Notes under the pieces: model-generated
What the model saw: only the letters and a program-made list of their open reading frames with translations
What the model was told of the DNA's origin: nothing
Databases searched by the model: none
Position numbers and translations under genes: made by a program
Assembly: GCF_021083305.1 (NCBI RefSeq)
Contig: NZ_JAJFAY010000003.1
Span: 62,001-126,000, forward strand
Direction of reading: 5' to 3'
Length of the DNA stretch: 64,000 bases
DNA from: Haladaptatus sp. DYF46
Lineage (GTDB): Archaea; Halobacteriota; Halobacteria; Halobacteriales; Haladaptataceae
Part shown: positions 53,805 to 63,116 of the stretch, piece after piece
Position numbering within the stretch: position 1 is the first letter of the stretch
Layout: every line of letters starts with the position of its first letter

Positions 53805-55202
53805 TTAACTTACGGGAGAGTTCCCACTATTGTCAGATCTGGTGCTTGAACCACCCAATACAAAAAAGTTAGAATACAGTAGATATTCGTAGTCTAGCAT
53901 CGAACCAGCAGGATATGTATTAGTGTATATCTTTCCGTTAGCCACGACAGGGGTTCCCGCTGCTGGTGGCTCCTCCGGTGAAGTTTCGAGTGATTCGGCA
54001 TCGAGCAAGTGAACCCATTTAGTATCTCCCGAGGCGACTTCGATAGCGTAGATGATCGCTTTACCTACGCCTGGTTTAGATGGAAACATGTACCGACCGC
54101 CGATATACAGCGTTCCGTTAGCTACTGTTAGTCTACTGAAGAATTCACCGGCTAACCCTTTTGTCCATTGCGTCGATCCATTTTCAGGGTCTAAAGCTAT
54201 CACGACATCTCCTTCGTTCGAATCGAAGAGAAGAAGAGAATCCTCAGTAGCTGCAACGCGCTTTTCTACTGCTGCCGTACTGTCGAGATCGTATGTCCAA
54301 TCGAGGGATCCATCTGTCAAGAGTCGAGATTCGAGTGTTACCGTGTCATCGCTGCCATCGATATATTCTATCCTGAGATAATAAACTCGGTTGCTGGAAA
54401 CAATGTGATTCGCATAAGTCGACCGATCATTATTCAATCTCCATCTTACCGATCCATCGGACGTGTTCAATGCCGTTCCATCACTAAAGAGGAGTATCCC
54501 ATCTCCATAGCTTATAGCGCCATCACTCCCGTCTGTCAAAGTCCCGATTCCTTCTGTGCTCCATATCGTCTCCCCAGTTCGCCTATCAAGTGCATACGCA
54601 CCGTTTTCGTTTGCCGTGAAGACACGTTCCTCTACAACGAGTGGTGAAATCCAACGGAGATCATCTGTTCGACTCCATTCGATACTGCCGTCGGTTAGAT
54701 TGAGCGCATATAGTCCACCATTACTTGCTTCGGGGTTCTCCGGAACGTTGGTAGCGACATATAGTAACTCGTCATCCACTGTCGGGGTTTTCGGTGATGG
54801 AAGATCGGACTGTTTCCACTTCAGATTGCCTGTCTCATGATCATAGGCGCCGATGTACCCTTCACTTTCTCCGGCACTACTAGTTGTGGTGATAGGGAGG
54901 AACACCGTTTCATTAGCGATAATCGGTTCTTTATGCAACATACTACCGTCCAAATCCAACTTTCGATCCGTTGTTGCGTATGGTTCTGGGCCATCCCCGG
55001 AGATGGCACCAGTCCGATTTGGATTTGAACGAGCCGTTGTCCATGCGCTGCTAGCAACCGAATTTTCGGTATTAGTCTCTTCAGCGACAATATTGCCGCT
55101 TTCAAGCGATATTGCACTCAATGTGATACCGATAGTTTTTATAAATGACCGTCGATTATTCCTTTGATCTTGTAATTGAAGTTGGTTTCTCATTAATTGC
55201 AT
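53805..55202 (-). CDS. Secreted PQQ-type beta-propeller, no C-terminal anchor
   Basis: About 465 residues from ATG 55202 (MQLMRNQ; Met at 55193 also possible). Tat motif NNRRSFIKTIGITLSAISLE. Blades as in the paralogue at 52186: GYIGAYDHETGNLKWKQSDL, GLYALNLTDGSIEWSRTDDL, GAYALDRRTGETIWSTEGIG, VIALDPENGSTQWTKGLAGE, IYAIEVASGDTKWVHLLDAE. It ends soon after the propeller (STRSDNSGNSPVS) without a stalk or PGF-CTERM, so it is probably released or held by the paralogue. Tandem duplication; 62 bp separates the genes. Confidence 0.85.
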   Translation of the reverse strand: MQLMRNQLQLQDQRNNRRSFIKTIGITLSAISLESGNIVAEETNTENSVASSAWTTARSNPNRTGAISGDGPEPYATTDRKLDLDGSMLHKEPIIANETVFLPITTTSSAGESEGYIGAYDHETGNLKWKQSDLPSPKTPTVDDELLYVATNVPENPEASNGGLYALNLTDGSIEWSRTDDLRWISPLVVEERVFTANENGAYALDRRTGETIWSTEGIGTLTDGSDGAISYGDGILLFSDGTALNTSDGSVRWRLNNDRSTYANHIVSSNRVYYLRIEYIDGSDDTVTLESRLLTDGSLDWTYDLDSTAAVEKRVAATEDSLLLFDSNEGDVVIALDPENGSTQWTKGLAGEFFSRLTVANGTLYIGGRYMFPSKPGVGKAIIYAIEVASGDTKWVHLLDAESLETSPEEPPAAGTPVVANGKIYTNTYPAGSMLDYEYLLYSNFFVLGGSSTRSDNSGNSPVS

Positions 55203-55490
55203 TATACAAAATAAACATACAATATATATCTTTTGGTTGTAGAAACAGGGCATTAAAATAGTAAATATTTTATATCGAGATGAATGAATTCTTCTTATCT
55301 CATGACAACACCCATTAACGAACTAGATAATGGCCAAAATACCAAACCAAGAACATATAAATATAACTATGCTGTTTCCGACATCACGATAAATACTCCG
55401 GTGGAAAATCGAGAACAAACGGATGCGGACGAAACGTGGAATTCACATCCGGAACGACAGACTTCTGACTTGCTAATGGGGGGCGAGTGA

Positions 55491-58400
55491 ATGTCGATAT
55501 ATAACATTGTCGCTGAAGGTGCAGATAACGACGGTAACACTCCAATCGATGGCGTACTGGAGGACGTTGCCGAAGAGAATGCCACGATAATCTTCCCCTC
55601 GGGAACCTATAAACTCGATGAACTCGTCGTTCGATCCGGTGTAGACGATCTAAAACTCATTGCACCAAACGGTGCTCGCCTCGTTCCTGGCCAGTCGGGC
55701 GATAGTATCCGGTGGATCGATGTTTACTCACAGGGATTCGTCATGGATGGATTCGAACTGGACATGCGGAATACGCCAGTTCCCCCATTTGTGCGGATGA
55801 ATTACGAATCCGGAGATTGGGAACTCAAACGGTTGGTTACTCGTGGAAAAGTGCGAGCTGCCACGGACTCTAATGTCAGGTCTAACGATTCGAGTGAAGC
55901 TCGAACCTATTTTAGACTCTCTGCAGCAGAGGGCACACGTGGGCTTTTACAAGATTGTTACTTCCATGAGGGGGCGTGTGAACCCGATGAAGCGAGTAAT
56001 CGGAGGGCGATTCTAGTGGAGTCGGGAAAAGGTGAACTCGTATTTAACCGTTGTTGGTTCGAGCTATGGGCTGAAAACACGATGTATGCCAAGAAGCTTG
56101 AAGGTCCTATGAAGGTATACAACTGTTTTCAACGAAATACCCAAAATGGTATGCGATTAGGTGGTAACACTGAAGTCCGTAACTGTGTCTCAATCAAGGA
56201 CGATAAACACCCGATTCAAGCGTGGTCTGGCGGAGCACTCCAGCGTGGAATAAACGCAGAGGGTTCGAACCCAACTGATTCATCGAGGGGTATCAGCAGT
56301 CATGAGGGGACTCTTACTATTGCTGACTGTGATTTCTATCACCGCTATCCCGAGTCCACTTGTGGGGGACCAATTACAGGACCGACACCGGTTGCACGAA
56401 TCGACGTACAGAATGTCAGAATCAGCTACCAATCTCACAAGAGTCACGACGCGATCTATACATTGCCCGGCCGGATGAATAATGGAGAAATAGCAAACCT
56501 CGAATACCTTAGACTACGAAATATCCAAGTCGAGAACGATCATCCGTACACGTATGCAGTCTCCATTGATCAGACGCCAGATGAATGGGGGGAAATCTCT
56601 GGTGTCTTGGGTGGGTCTGGGAGGCAAACAGATTCATCCTACGTCCGGGACCGAGTTACCACGAATGGTGACCCAATACCCCCTAATACACAACCACCAT
56701 TACTAGAACCACCTGAACTTGGTCAAGTACCACTCCAGTCTGCTCAACTCGTTAAAATTGATAATCAAAGAAACGATTCGGAGGCATCTTATTTGATTAG
56801 AGCAGGTAGCGATATTTTACCGGCGGGAGATGATAACGCAACAATCGCAATGGACTGGGGATCGGATAATTCACCAGTGAGACCACCAGATTCAAAAGTC
56901 GCATCTGGTGAAATCCCGCCAGGAGAAGTCTATACATTTTACGTTACTGGTGGCATCGTTTTCACCTCTGGCAGTGGATCCGCAAAGTGGAGTGTTGATA
57001 GAGTCCCCTTCAAACCAAATGGTGCACTTTCTACAAATAAAGTTGCTGTATACCAACCAGATAGTGAAACCTGGCATGAGGCGGATCTGGAATCGAAAAC
57101 TCCAGGAATTACAGTTGGAAAGCCACTTTCCAGTGTAGGTTGGCAACCTGCTCACGTACGCTTGCGGAACACCACTGATAGCGAGTTTGCTTATAAACTT
57201 GAAGAGTGGAACTATCTTGATGGGGCACATAGTAAGGAATCATTTAGTACGATATCAATTCCTCCTGGAGAGTTTGAATTTGAAATTAACAGCGATTCTT
57301 CTTATCGGGTAAGAGCCGGGACTATATCAACTTCAGATGAATTCACAACAAAATCCCTGAATGGGTTCTTTGGTTCAAACACACCTGTAGTTTTGACACA
57401 GTGTCAGTCTATTAATGGTTCTGATCCGGTTGTAACGCGTCTCCGTGGTATCTCATCAGACGAATTTGAAGTGAAAGTACAGAAATCTGAGGCAAGCAGT
57501 AAACACCATGTTGAAGAAACTATAGGATATATTGCTCTTGAGCAAACTTCAGGTTACCTAAATGGAAAATTATTCGAAGTACAGAGAACAGCACAATCAG
57601 TTACTGATGACTGGTTCTACATTCCATTTGAGAAGTCATATTCAGATCCACAATTCATTGCAGATTTGCAAACCTACATCGGTTCTAACCCATCTAGTCT
57701 TCGTTATAGAAACCTTTCGAGTAATGGAGTAGAAGTCAAAGTAGAAGAAGCAAAGAGTGAAGATAGTGAGGTCGATCATACAACTGAAGTAGTTGGATAC
57801 GCTGTTTTCGAGGGATCACCACTTATAACAGATACAATATCCTCTGAATTATCTAACGACGAAGAATGGAACCAATTTAAATCCAGTATAACTTCTGAAT
57901 ATATTATCATTGCTAAACCTCTCTCAGTTAATGGCTGGCAACCGGCGCATGTTCGTCTTCGAGAAACAGGTGATGGGTCTATACAATATCAAATTGAGGA
58001 GTGGGATTATCTTGATGGAAATCATAGCAGCGAAACATTCCACACATTGGCTACACAAGCAGGCGATCACGAGCTGTCTCTCTCGGATGGATCACCATAT
58101 CTAGTGAAAGCAGGAACTGTCATGGCCTCAGATGAGCCCAATACGACTTCATTTGAGAACTACTTTTCTGGAACACGACCAATCGTTTTCGCACAAGCAC
58201 AAACCCACCATGGCTCTCAAGCAAGTGTAACACGGCTATCTGACATTACAAGTGAGTATTTCACAGTTCGTGTTCAAGAAGAACAAGCACATGCTAACGG
58301 GGGACACGATCTAGAGGCAATCGGATATATTGCACTTGAAGAGAAAACTGGCGAATTAAATGGTAAACAGTTCGAAGTAAGTCGCACGGATGAAAGAATC

Positions 58401-58616
58401 ACTGACAAGTGGTCTCGGATTGCCTTTGAGCAGAAGTATGATTCTCCCCAATTCATATCAGATATACAAACGTACAATGGTTCTAATACATGTGCTCTTC
58501 GATATCGAAATCTTTCTTCAACAGGGGTAGAAGTAAAAATAGAGGAAGAACAAAGTATAGACGATGAAATGGATCATGGTAAAGAATCAATTGGATTCGC
58601 TGTTTTCGAGAGCTGA
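55491..58616 (+). CDS. Beta-helix protein with duplicated C-terminal domain
   Basis: 1,041 residues. Residues 1-400 form a right-handed beta-helix of the pectate-lyase type, opening MSIYNIVAEGADNDGNTPID, then ENATIIFPSGTYKLDELVVR, FVMDGFELDMRN and YNCFQRNTQNGMRLGGNTEV. A linker/beta region follows, then two homologous units, about 542-790 and 807-1041: each starts KPLSxxGWQPAHVRLR, has YxxEEWxYLDGxHSxE, then GYIALExxxGxLNGKxFEV and LRYRNLSSxGVEVKxEE ending in VGYAVFE. The second-unit style resembles glycan-binding H-type-lectin-like repeats in tail fibres and adhesins. No signal peptide is visible at the chosen start or just upstream, so export is unclear. It is probably a glycan-binding or glycan-modifying surface or phage-derived protein. 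Confidence 0.75.
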   Translation: MSIYNIVAEGADNDGNTPIDGVLEDVAEENATIIFPSGTYKLDELVVRSGVDDLKLIAPNGARLVPGQSGDSIRWIDVYSQGFVMDGFELDMRNTPVPPFVRMNYESGDWELKRLVTRGKVRAATDSNVRSNDSSEARTYFRLSAAEGTRGLLQDCYFHEGACEPDEASNRRAILVESGKGELVFNRCWFELWAENTMYAKKLEGPMKVYNCFQRNTQNGMRLGGNTEVRNCVSIKDDKHPIQAWSGGALQRGINAEGSNPTDSSRGISSHEGTLTIADCDFYHRYPESTCGGPITGPTPVARIDVQNVRISYQSHKSHDAIYTLPGRMNNGEIANLEYLRLRNIQVENDHPYTYAVSIDQTPDEWGEISGVLGGSGRQTDSSYVRDRVTTNGDPIPPNTQPPLLEPPELGQVPLQSAQLVKIDNQRNDSEASYLIRAGSDILPAGDDNATIAMDWGSDNSPVRPPDSKVASGEIPPGEVYTFYVTGGIVFTSGSGSAKWSVDRVPFKPNGALSTNKVAVYQPDSETWHEADLESKTPGITVGKPLSSVGWQPAHVRLRNTTDSEFAYKLEEWNYLDGAHSKESFSTISIPPGEFEFEINSDSSYRVRAGTISTSDEFTTKSLNGFFGSNTPVVLTQCQSINGSDPVVTRLRGISSDEFEVKVQKSEASSKHHVEETIGYIALEQTSGYLNGKLFEVQRTAQSVTDDWFYIPFEKSYSDPQFIADLQTYIGSNPSSLRYRNLSSNGVEVKVEEAKSEDSEVDHTTEVVGYAVFEGSPLITDTISSELSNDEEWNQFKSSITSEYIIIAKPLSVNGWQPAHVRLRETGDGSIQYQIEEWDYLDGNHSSETFHTLATQAGDHELSLSDGSPYLVKAGTVMASDEPNTTSFENYFSGTRPIVFAQAQTHHGSQASVTRLSDITSEYFTVRVQEEQAHANGGHDLEAIGYIALEEKTGELNGKQFEVSRTDERITDKWSRIAFEQKYDSPQFISDIQTYNGSNTCALRYRNLSSTGVEVKIEEEQSIDDEMDHGKESIGFAVFES

Positions 58617-59685
58617 GGATTTAATAGAATATGCTATAAATTGTAACATAATTAAAAACTAACCCACATTGGAGTATTTAGTATACTATCAGACATGTTT
58701 TAGAAATAATAGCTCTGGTTAGTTTAGGCTCTTTCTGGCAGGCGCTTAATTGTGCGAGGATGTGGTCGCTGAAAGTTATTGTAATGTAAAACTCTTAATT
58801 CACTGCTAGACGCTGGGACGAGTGCCTACTCACAACGTATAGAAGCGGTCAAACCATGGTTTAAGCGTGTGAAACCACTTTTCGAACAGGATCACTCAGT
58901 ATAGTCAAGCCGATCGCGCAATCCAACTCGAAAGAAGAAAGCCAGATTCCCGTATCCAACAATGAGAAACATAGTGGCCGAGAGATCACGTTTCTCGGCC
59001 AATCTAGACAGAAGCATAGCCGCTGAACCAGTGCAATGCCAATCAAACGCTCCGATACCGATCAGTAACTTTGTTTCGGATCTATTGAATCATAGAGCCA
59101 AAACTACCTTTCATTAATCTTAATATCAGTTTTGCCGACTACAACTCACGTCAGCGATGCCATCACCAGATCACGACGCGTTTTGGTTGGCAACGAGATC
59201 TTTGCTCTTGTGAACGACGGTAAGGCAGAGACGTTTTAAGATACTTGATGGACCTATTGAAAGATCGTTTGATGCGAACGTTTCATGTCGAGAACCACGA
59301 AGATCACCTGTGTTTCTCTAAGTAAACAACCGGTCGCGCGGAGTCGTATAACGAACACTCTGACAGGCATCCTCAGAAATCTCCGATTTCTGGCGTACAA
59401 ATGAGACGCATTTCGACTCGTTAACGCTACCATCCGCTCACGCTACCAATATTCAAACCCAGCCGTTTCTAAACTATCACTGAATAGGTTTGCGAGTAAC
59501 ATTAACTACTACCTTATCGACCTGCTCATCCTTATATAGACAGAGAAGGAAATAAATACTTCCTTAGATTAATATGAATCAAAATAGAAATTAGACCTCC
59601 AACCCATTGGTTGGTTATTTTAAATAAAGAAAGGAAGGATACTCTTTTTATGAGATGGTTCTAAACTCACTTTAGCCAACGCTGA
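58617..59685. other. Long gene-poor stretch with a transposase relic
   Basis: About 1.07 kb between the beta-helix gene and the O-antigen ligase-like gene. Apart from the transposase remnant (58762-59080) it is AT-rich and without coding frames. A hairpin CAGAAATC-TCC-GATTTCTG (59373-59391), preceded by gcatcct, recalls IS1341-type ends but is degenerate. Confidence 0.5.
58762..59080 (-). pseudogene. Degenerate DDE transposase remnant
   Basis: The minus frame carries LLIGIGAFDWHCTGSAAMLL, SRLAEKRDLSATMFLIVGYG and GLRDRLDYTE, stop, then in a second frame FEKWFHTLKPWFDRFYTL and VGTRPSV. This order matches the C-terminal part of haloarchaeal DDE transposases (FLVDGxGYxTAL...RNLIEKWFHTLKMRIDRF...VGSR). 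Multiple stops and frameshifts; no terminal repeats recognised. Confidence 0.55.
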
Positions 59686-61137
59686 ATGACCCCTATGAAT
59701 CTGCAAGACAATCAGAGCGCTTCATCTCACTCGGCTTTGAACCCATTCACGAGTGAGTTTCGTCCGTTTGCCCTCGTTCAGCTCCTGTTGATTCCACTCC
59801 TTTTCGCAGGTGTCCTTTTAGGAGCACAGAACTCACCGGAGTGGTTTGGTTCGTTCCACCTCGACCTCCTCTTCCTCTATGTCACACCGCTGTTGTTACT
59901 CGTACACACCTACTATCGAACCGATAGAGGACTGTGGATACACGTCGCACAGACGTCTTTGCTGATACTCTTGACGTTCGTTCTCCTCAGACAGCACAAC
60001 CTGTACATCCCGAGCGATGGACGCACCTTGCACGTCGTCTTCGTCTTCCTCCTGTACGCGATCTACCCTCTCATCGGGTACGACATCGTGGAGTTCCTTC
60101 GGAGCCGAGCGATATACGTCGGTGCGTACGTCGTCCTGTTAGCGGTGTACTTCTTTCACGTCAACTCGATGAGCGCCGGGTCAACGAAAGCGTCGTTCGT
60201 CGTTTATATGGCGCTACTGTTCGGGATCAATCTCTTTATTATTCCGAGATACGTCTCGAGGAACGTCTTCCTGTGGGGGGTGTCGCTCGCTGCCGGGTTC
60301 ATGGTCATGCTCGGACTGCCCGTCTACATCATCGGATCCTACGACATCTGGTGGCTCCACCCCCAACTCTTTGACAATCCTGCCACCCTCCCAGTTCCCG
60401 GGATGGAGCTTCACTATCTACAGTCCGTACTTTCGAATCCGAATATTCTCGGCGTCCTTACCTTCGCAGGCGCGTTCGGAGCACTCGTTCTGGCTACCGA
60501 AAATCTCATCCGGCGACGGTTCCTCATGGTGCCGATTGCGTCCGCGCTGTTCTTCCTCAACGGGCTTGGCATGTTTCTTTCGTACGCTCGTGCATCGTGG
60601 TTAGCGATGGGATTGGCCACTATCGTGTACGTCGGATACGTACTGTTCGATAATCGGAGCGTCCCGTTCACGGTGATTCCGCTCGCGCTCGCGTCAGCTC
60701 TCTTCCTCGGCAGTGTCCTTTTGGCGGTCGGACCGATAGACGCCAGCGGTCGGTCGCCGCTCTGGTTGGCGGGGATTCAAGCGATCAAACATGCACCGTC
60801 CTCGCTCGGTTACGGAGTCGTCAACACGCACGCTGTGATCGAGCCGTTTATCACCGAACCCTACTTACGCGGCCGCTCACCCCACAATTCATACGTTCAG
60901 ATATTCCTGCAAGTCGGTATCGTCGGTGGATTGGCGTATCTCGTGATCGTTCTCGGGAGCATCGTCGAAGGGGTCATTCGAAGGAACACCGTTGACGTTC
61001 CCATGCTCGGGTTCGCCTTCGCATTCGCGGTCCACCAGACGTTCGACGTCTATACGCTGTTCAACAACGCAGTTGCATCGATACTTGCGACACTGGTGTT
61101 CGGTTACCTCATCTGTGGATACGAGCGAGCGGATTGA
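59686..61137 (+). CDS. O-antigen ligase / Wzy polymerase-like membrane protein
   Basis: 483 residues, about 11-12 membrane segments. A large extracytoplasmic loop near 205-240 holds YDIWWLHPQLFDNPATLPV. Family motifs include ALFFLNGLGMFLSYARASWL (SxSRxxxL-like) and, near the C-terminus, LGYGVVNTHAVIEP followed by GRSPHNSYVQIFLQVGIVGG, where His-Asn belong to the Wzy_C signature. Members polymerise or ligate oligosaccharides assembled on polyprenyl carriers. The phosphatase UppP at 61587 and a sugar transferase at 63117 complete an envelope-polysaccharide set. An in-frame Met four residues in is an alternative start. Confidence 0.85.
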   Translation: MTPMNLQDNQSASSHSALNPFTSEFRPFALVQLLLIPLLFAGVLLGAQNSPEWFGSFHLDLLFLYVTPLLLLVHTYYRTDRGLWIHVAQTSLLILLTFVLLRQHNLYIPSDGRTLHVVFVFLLYAIYPLIGYDIVEFLRSRAIYVGAYVVLLAVYFFHVNSMSAGSTKASFVVYMALLFGINLFIIPRYVSRNVFLWGVSLAAGFMVMLGLPVYIIGSYDIWWLHPQLFDNPATLPVPGMELHYLQSVLSNPNILGVLTFAGAFGALVLATENLIRRRFLMVPIASALFFLNGLGMFLSYARASWLAMGLATIVYVGYVLFDNRSVPFTVIPLALASALFLGSVLLAVGPIDASGRSPLWLAGIQAIKHAPSSLGYGVVNTHAVIEPFITEPYLRGRSPHNSYVQIFLQVGIVGGLAYLVIVLGSIVEGVIRRNTVDVPMLGFAFAFAVHQTFDVYTLFNNAVASILATLVFGYLICGYERAD

Positions 61138-61169
61138 ACATACCCTCGTGCCCGAGTTCGATGTGACGG

Positions 61170-61289
61170 TCAAATCAGCGTAAAAATCGCCGCCCAGATG
61201 AAGAGAGAGGTGACGGTCGCAACGAGAAACGCGGTCCAGAAGTCGGAGAAGTCGGGAACGTCGGGGATAGTCGGGCCGGCGATCGCCAT
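61170..61289 (-). CDS. Tiny single-helix membrane protein
   Basis: 39 residues: MAIAGPTIPDVPDFSDFWTA, then the hydrophobic FLVATVTSLFIWAAIFTLI. It shows a Pro/Asp-rich head with one membrane helix. Too short for a family call, but the clean topology and the presence of two similar tiny genes nearby support it. It lies convergent to the ligase gene, 32 bp from its stop. Confidence 0.5.
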   Translation of the reverse strand: MAIAGPTIPDVPDFSDFWTAFLVATVTSLFIWAAIFTLI

Positions 61290-61586
61290 GTCTGCTCGTC
61301 ATTTGTTCTCCACGGGTTAATTACTGTCGGTTTATATATACAGTCATTAAATAGACACACATCCCTTCGAGACCCCCATTGTGGTCAGCAGACGTACTCT
61401 ACGGATGGGGTGTGCCATCTCCAACCGTGACTTCATACGAATATTGATGTTTCTGAGCTCGCATTCGCGTTCGTCGAATCCCTTTCTCAAGAGGGATATC
61501 GAGTAGAACATATCCATCCGGATATAAAATCATCCACGCGAATCGGAAACCGAATCGCCTTTGCCCCTCGCCCGAAACACCCATCC

Positions 61587-62411
61587 ATGGTCGACGAGTC
61601 CCTTCTAGTCGCGTTCGTTGCGGGTATCCTCCAAGGTATCTTCGAGTGGCTTCCGATCTCCAGCGAAGGCAATCTCACCCTGTTCCTTCGCGCGATGGGC
61701 CACCAACCCGAAGCGGCGCTGCGCTTTTCTCTGTTCCTCCACGCCGGAACCGCCATCGCCGCGGCGGTGTACTATCGCGGCGAACTCGAAGGCGTTCTCG
61801 GGTCGCTCCGAGGGTGGCGTCCCGATTCGGCGTTTCAGGACCGACAGGCCGAACTGTCGTTTCTCGTCGTCGCGACGCTCGCGTCGGGTATCGTCGGAAT
61901 TCTCGCGTACAAAACGCTCGATGCGGTCGTGTCCGAACTGGCCGGTGGTGGGTTCGTCGCGCTCATCGGCGTGCTGCTGATCGGAACGGGAATCCTGCTC
62001 CGCTCGGCCGACCGGTTCGAGTTGGGGAACCGGGAGACGCCCACGCTGACGGATGCAGTTCTCGTGGGGGGAATGCAGGGACTCGCCATCCTTCCGGGTG
62101 TCTCGCGGTCTGGAACGACCGCTGGAACCCTTCTGTTCCGTGGATACGACGGCGCTGACGCGTTTCGGCTGTCGTTTCTGCTCAGCATTCCCGCGGCCGC
62201 GGGGGCAGGCGTGTTGGTGGTCCTCGAAACAGGCGGTCTTCCCGCCGTTTCCCCCACAGTTGCGCTCGTCGCGCTTGCGACCAGCGCCATCATCGGCTAC
62301 GTCACCATCGACGCCCTGTTGCGGGTCGTCGAACGCGTCTCGTTCTGGGCGGTCTGTGTTGGAATAGGAACCCTGGCGATCGCCGGCGGCGTTTTCCTGC
62401 TCGTTGTGTGA
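61587..62411 (+). CDS. uppP: Undecaprenyl-diphosphatase-like phosphatase (UppP/BacA)
   Basis: 274 residues, about eight membrane helices. Catalytic motifs: GIFEWLPISSEGNLTLFL (E...PISSEG, with N where bacteria have H) and LPGVSRSGTTAGTLLFRGYD (PGxSRSGxT with the essential Arg). BacA enzymes recycle C55 undecaprenyl diphosphate; in archaea the carrier is dolichol-like, so it presumably dephosphorylates dolichyl diphosphate after glycan transfer. Linkage with the ligase-like gene and the sugar transferase supports a role in surface polysaccharide assembly. Confidence 0.9.
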   Translation: MVDESLLVAFVAGILQGIFEWLPISSEGNLTLFLRAMGHQPEAALRFSLFLHAGTAIAAAVYYRGELEGVLGSLRGWRPDSAFQDRQAELSFLVVATLASGIVGILAYKTLDAVVSELAGGGFVALIGVLLIGTGILLRSADRFELGNRETPTLTDAVLVGGMQGLAILPGVSRSGTTAGTLLFRGYDGADAFRLSFLLSIPAAAGAGVLVVLETGGLPAVSPTVALVALATSAIIGYVTIDALLRVVERVSFWAVCVGIGTLAIAGGVFLLVV

Positions 62412-62476
62412 CTCGCTCGTCCGTCGCGGGTAGTCGTGGTTCGTTCCCCCATCCTCAAAACTCGTTCCTCTCGTCC

Positions 62477-62584
62477 TCAAAAGCCGATGAATGCGTAACC
62501 GATTCCGAACGTCCCGAGGAGGATACCGGTCGCAATCATGGCTTCGTCTTTCGTCATCTCTCTCGACTTCGAGTTATGGTCCAT
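62477..62584 (-). CDS. Tiny single-helix membrane protein
   Basis: 35 residues: MDHNSKSREMTKDEAMIATG then ILLGTFGIGYAFIGF. Basic/acidic head and one Gly-rich helix. The inner Met (62557) would give 26 residues. Convergent to uppP, with the stop 65 bp from its end. Evidence is topology only. Confidence 0.4.
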   Translation of the reverse strand: MDHNSKSREMTKDEAMIATGILLGTFGIGYAFIGF

Positions 62585-62747
62585 CAATAATACATTCTTT
62601 TATACGAAAACTGAGAGATTCTAACACAAGTCCGAACACGCTTCTCGACTCGTGGTTGCCCACCGATATCCCGACGGCCACGTACCGAACCACCGCTCTC
62701 GGTAGATGGCTACTCCCCTCGTTCCCTTCGTACCTTCCCCGAGCGGG

Positions 62748-62840
62748 TTACAGGAGAAACGCCACTGATTGGGTGATTCCCAGCCACAGCACGACCGAGA
62801 GCACGAATGCGACGAGGTATCCTTTCCAGAACGTATTCAT
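62748..62840 (-). CDS. Tiny single-helix membrane protein
   Basis: 30 residues from ATG 62840: MNTFWKGYLVAFVLSVVLWL then GITQSVAFLL. A longer frame upstream adds Arg-rich sequence unlikely to be native. Third tiny membrane protein in 1.7 kb around uppP. Confidence 0.4.
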   Translation of the reverse strand: MNTFWKGYLVAFVLSVVLWLGITQSVAFLL

Positions 62841-63116
62841 CCGTTCGAACTCCCTCGTTCGTGCCGTCGGACGGTGCAACCTGTCCAGAGCGCCTGGCAG
62901 GCGTGATATTCTCTCCCGTCCATACGAGAATCCCGACTGCACGTCCCATTGTAATGTGGACGCTACTTTCCGTAGGGAGAGGATACCGTTCGTTAAGCAT
63001 TGGTCTACTCCCGGTTAAAGACCGCATCTGTGGAACTGTAATTTCCCATCTCACGACACAGTTGACACACCAATTTCATAATTATACAGTTATATTGAAT
63101 CATTTTAGTATTCTAT

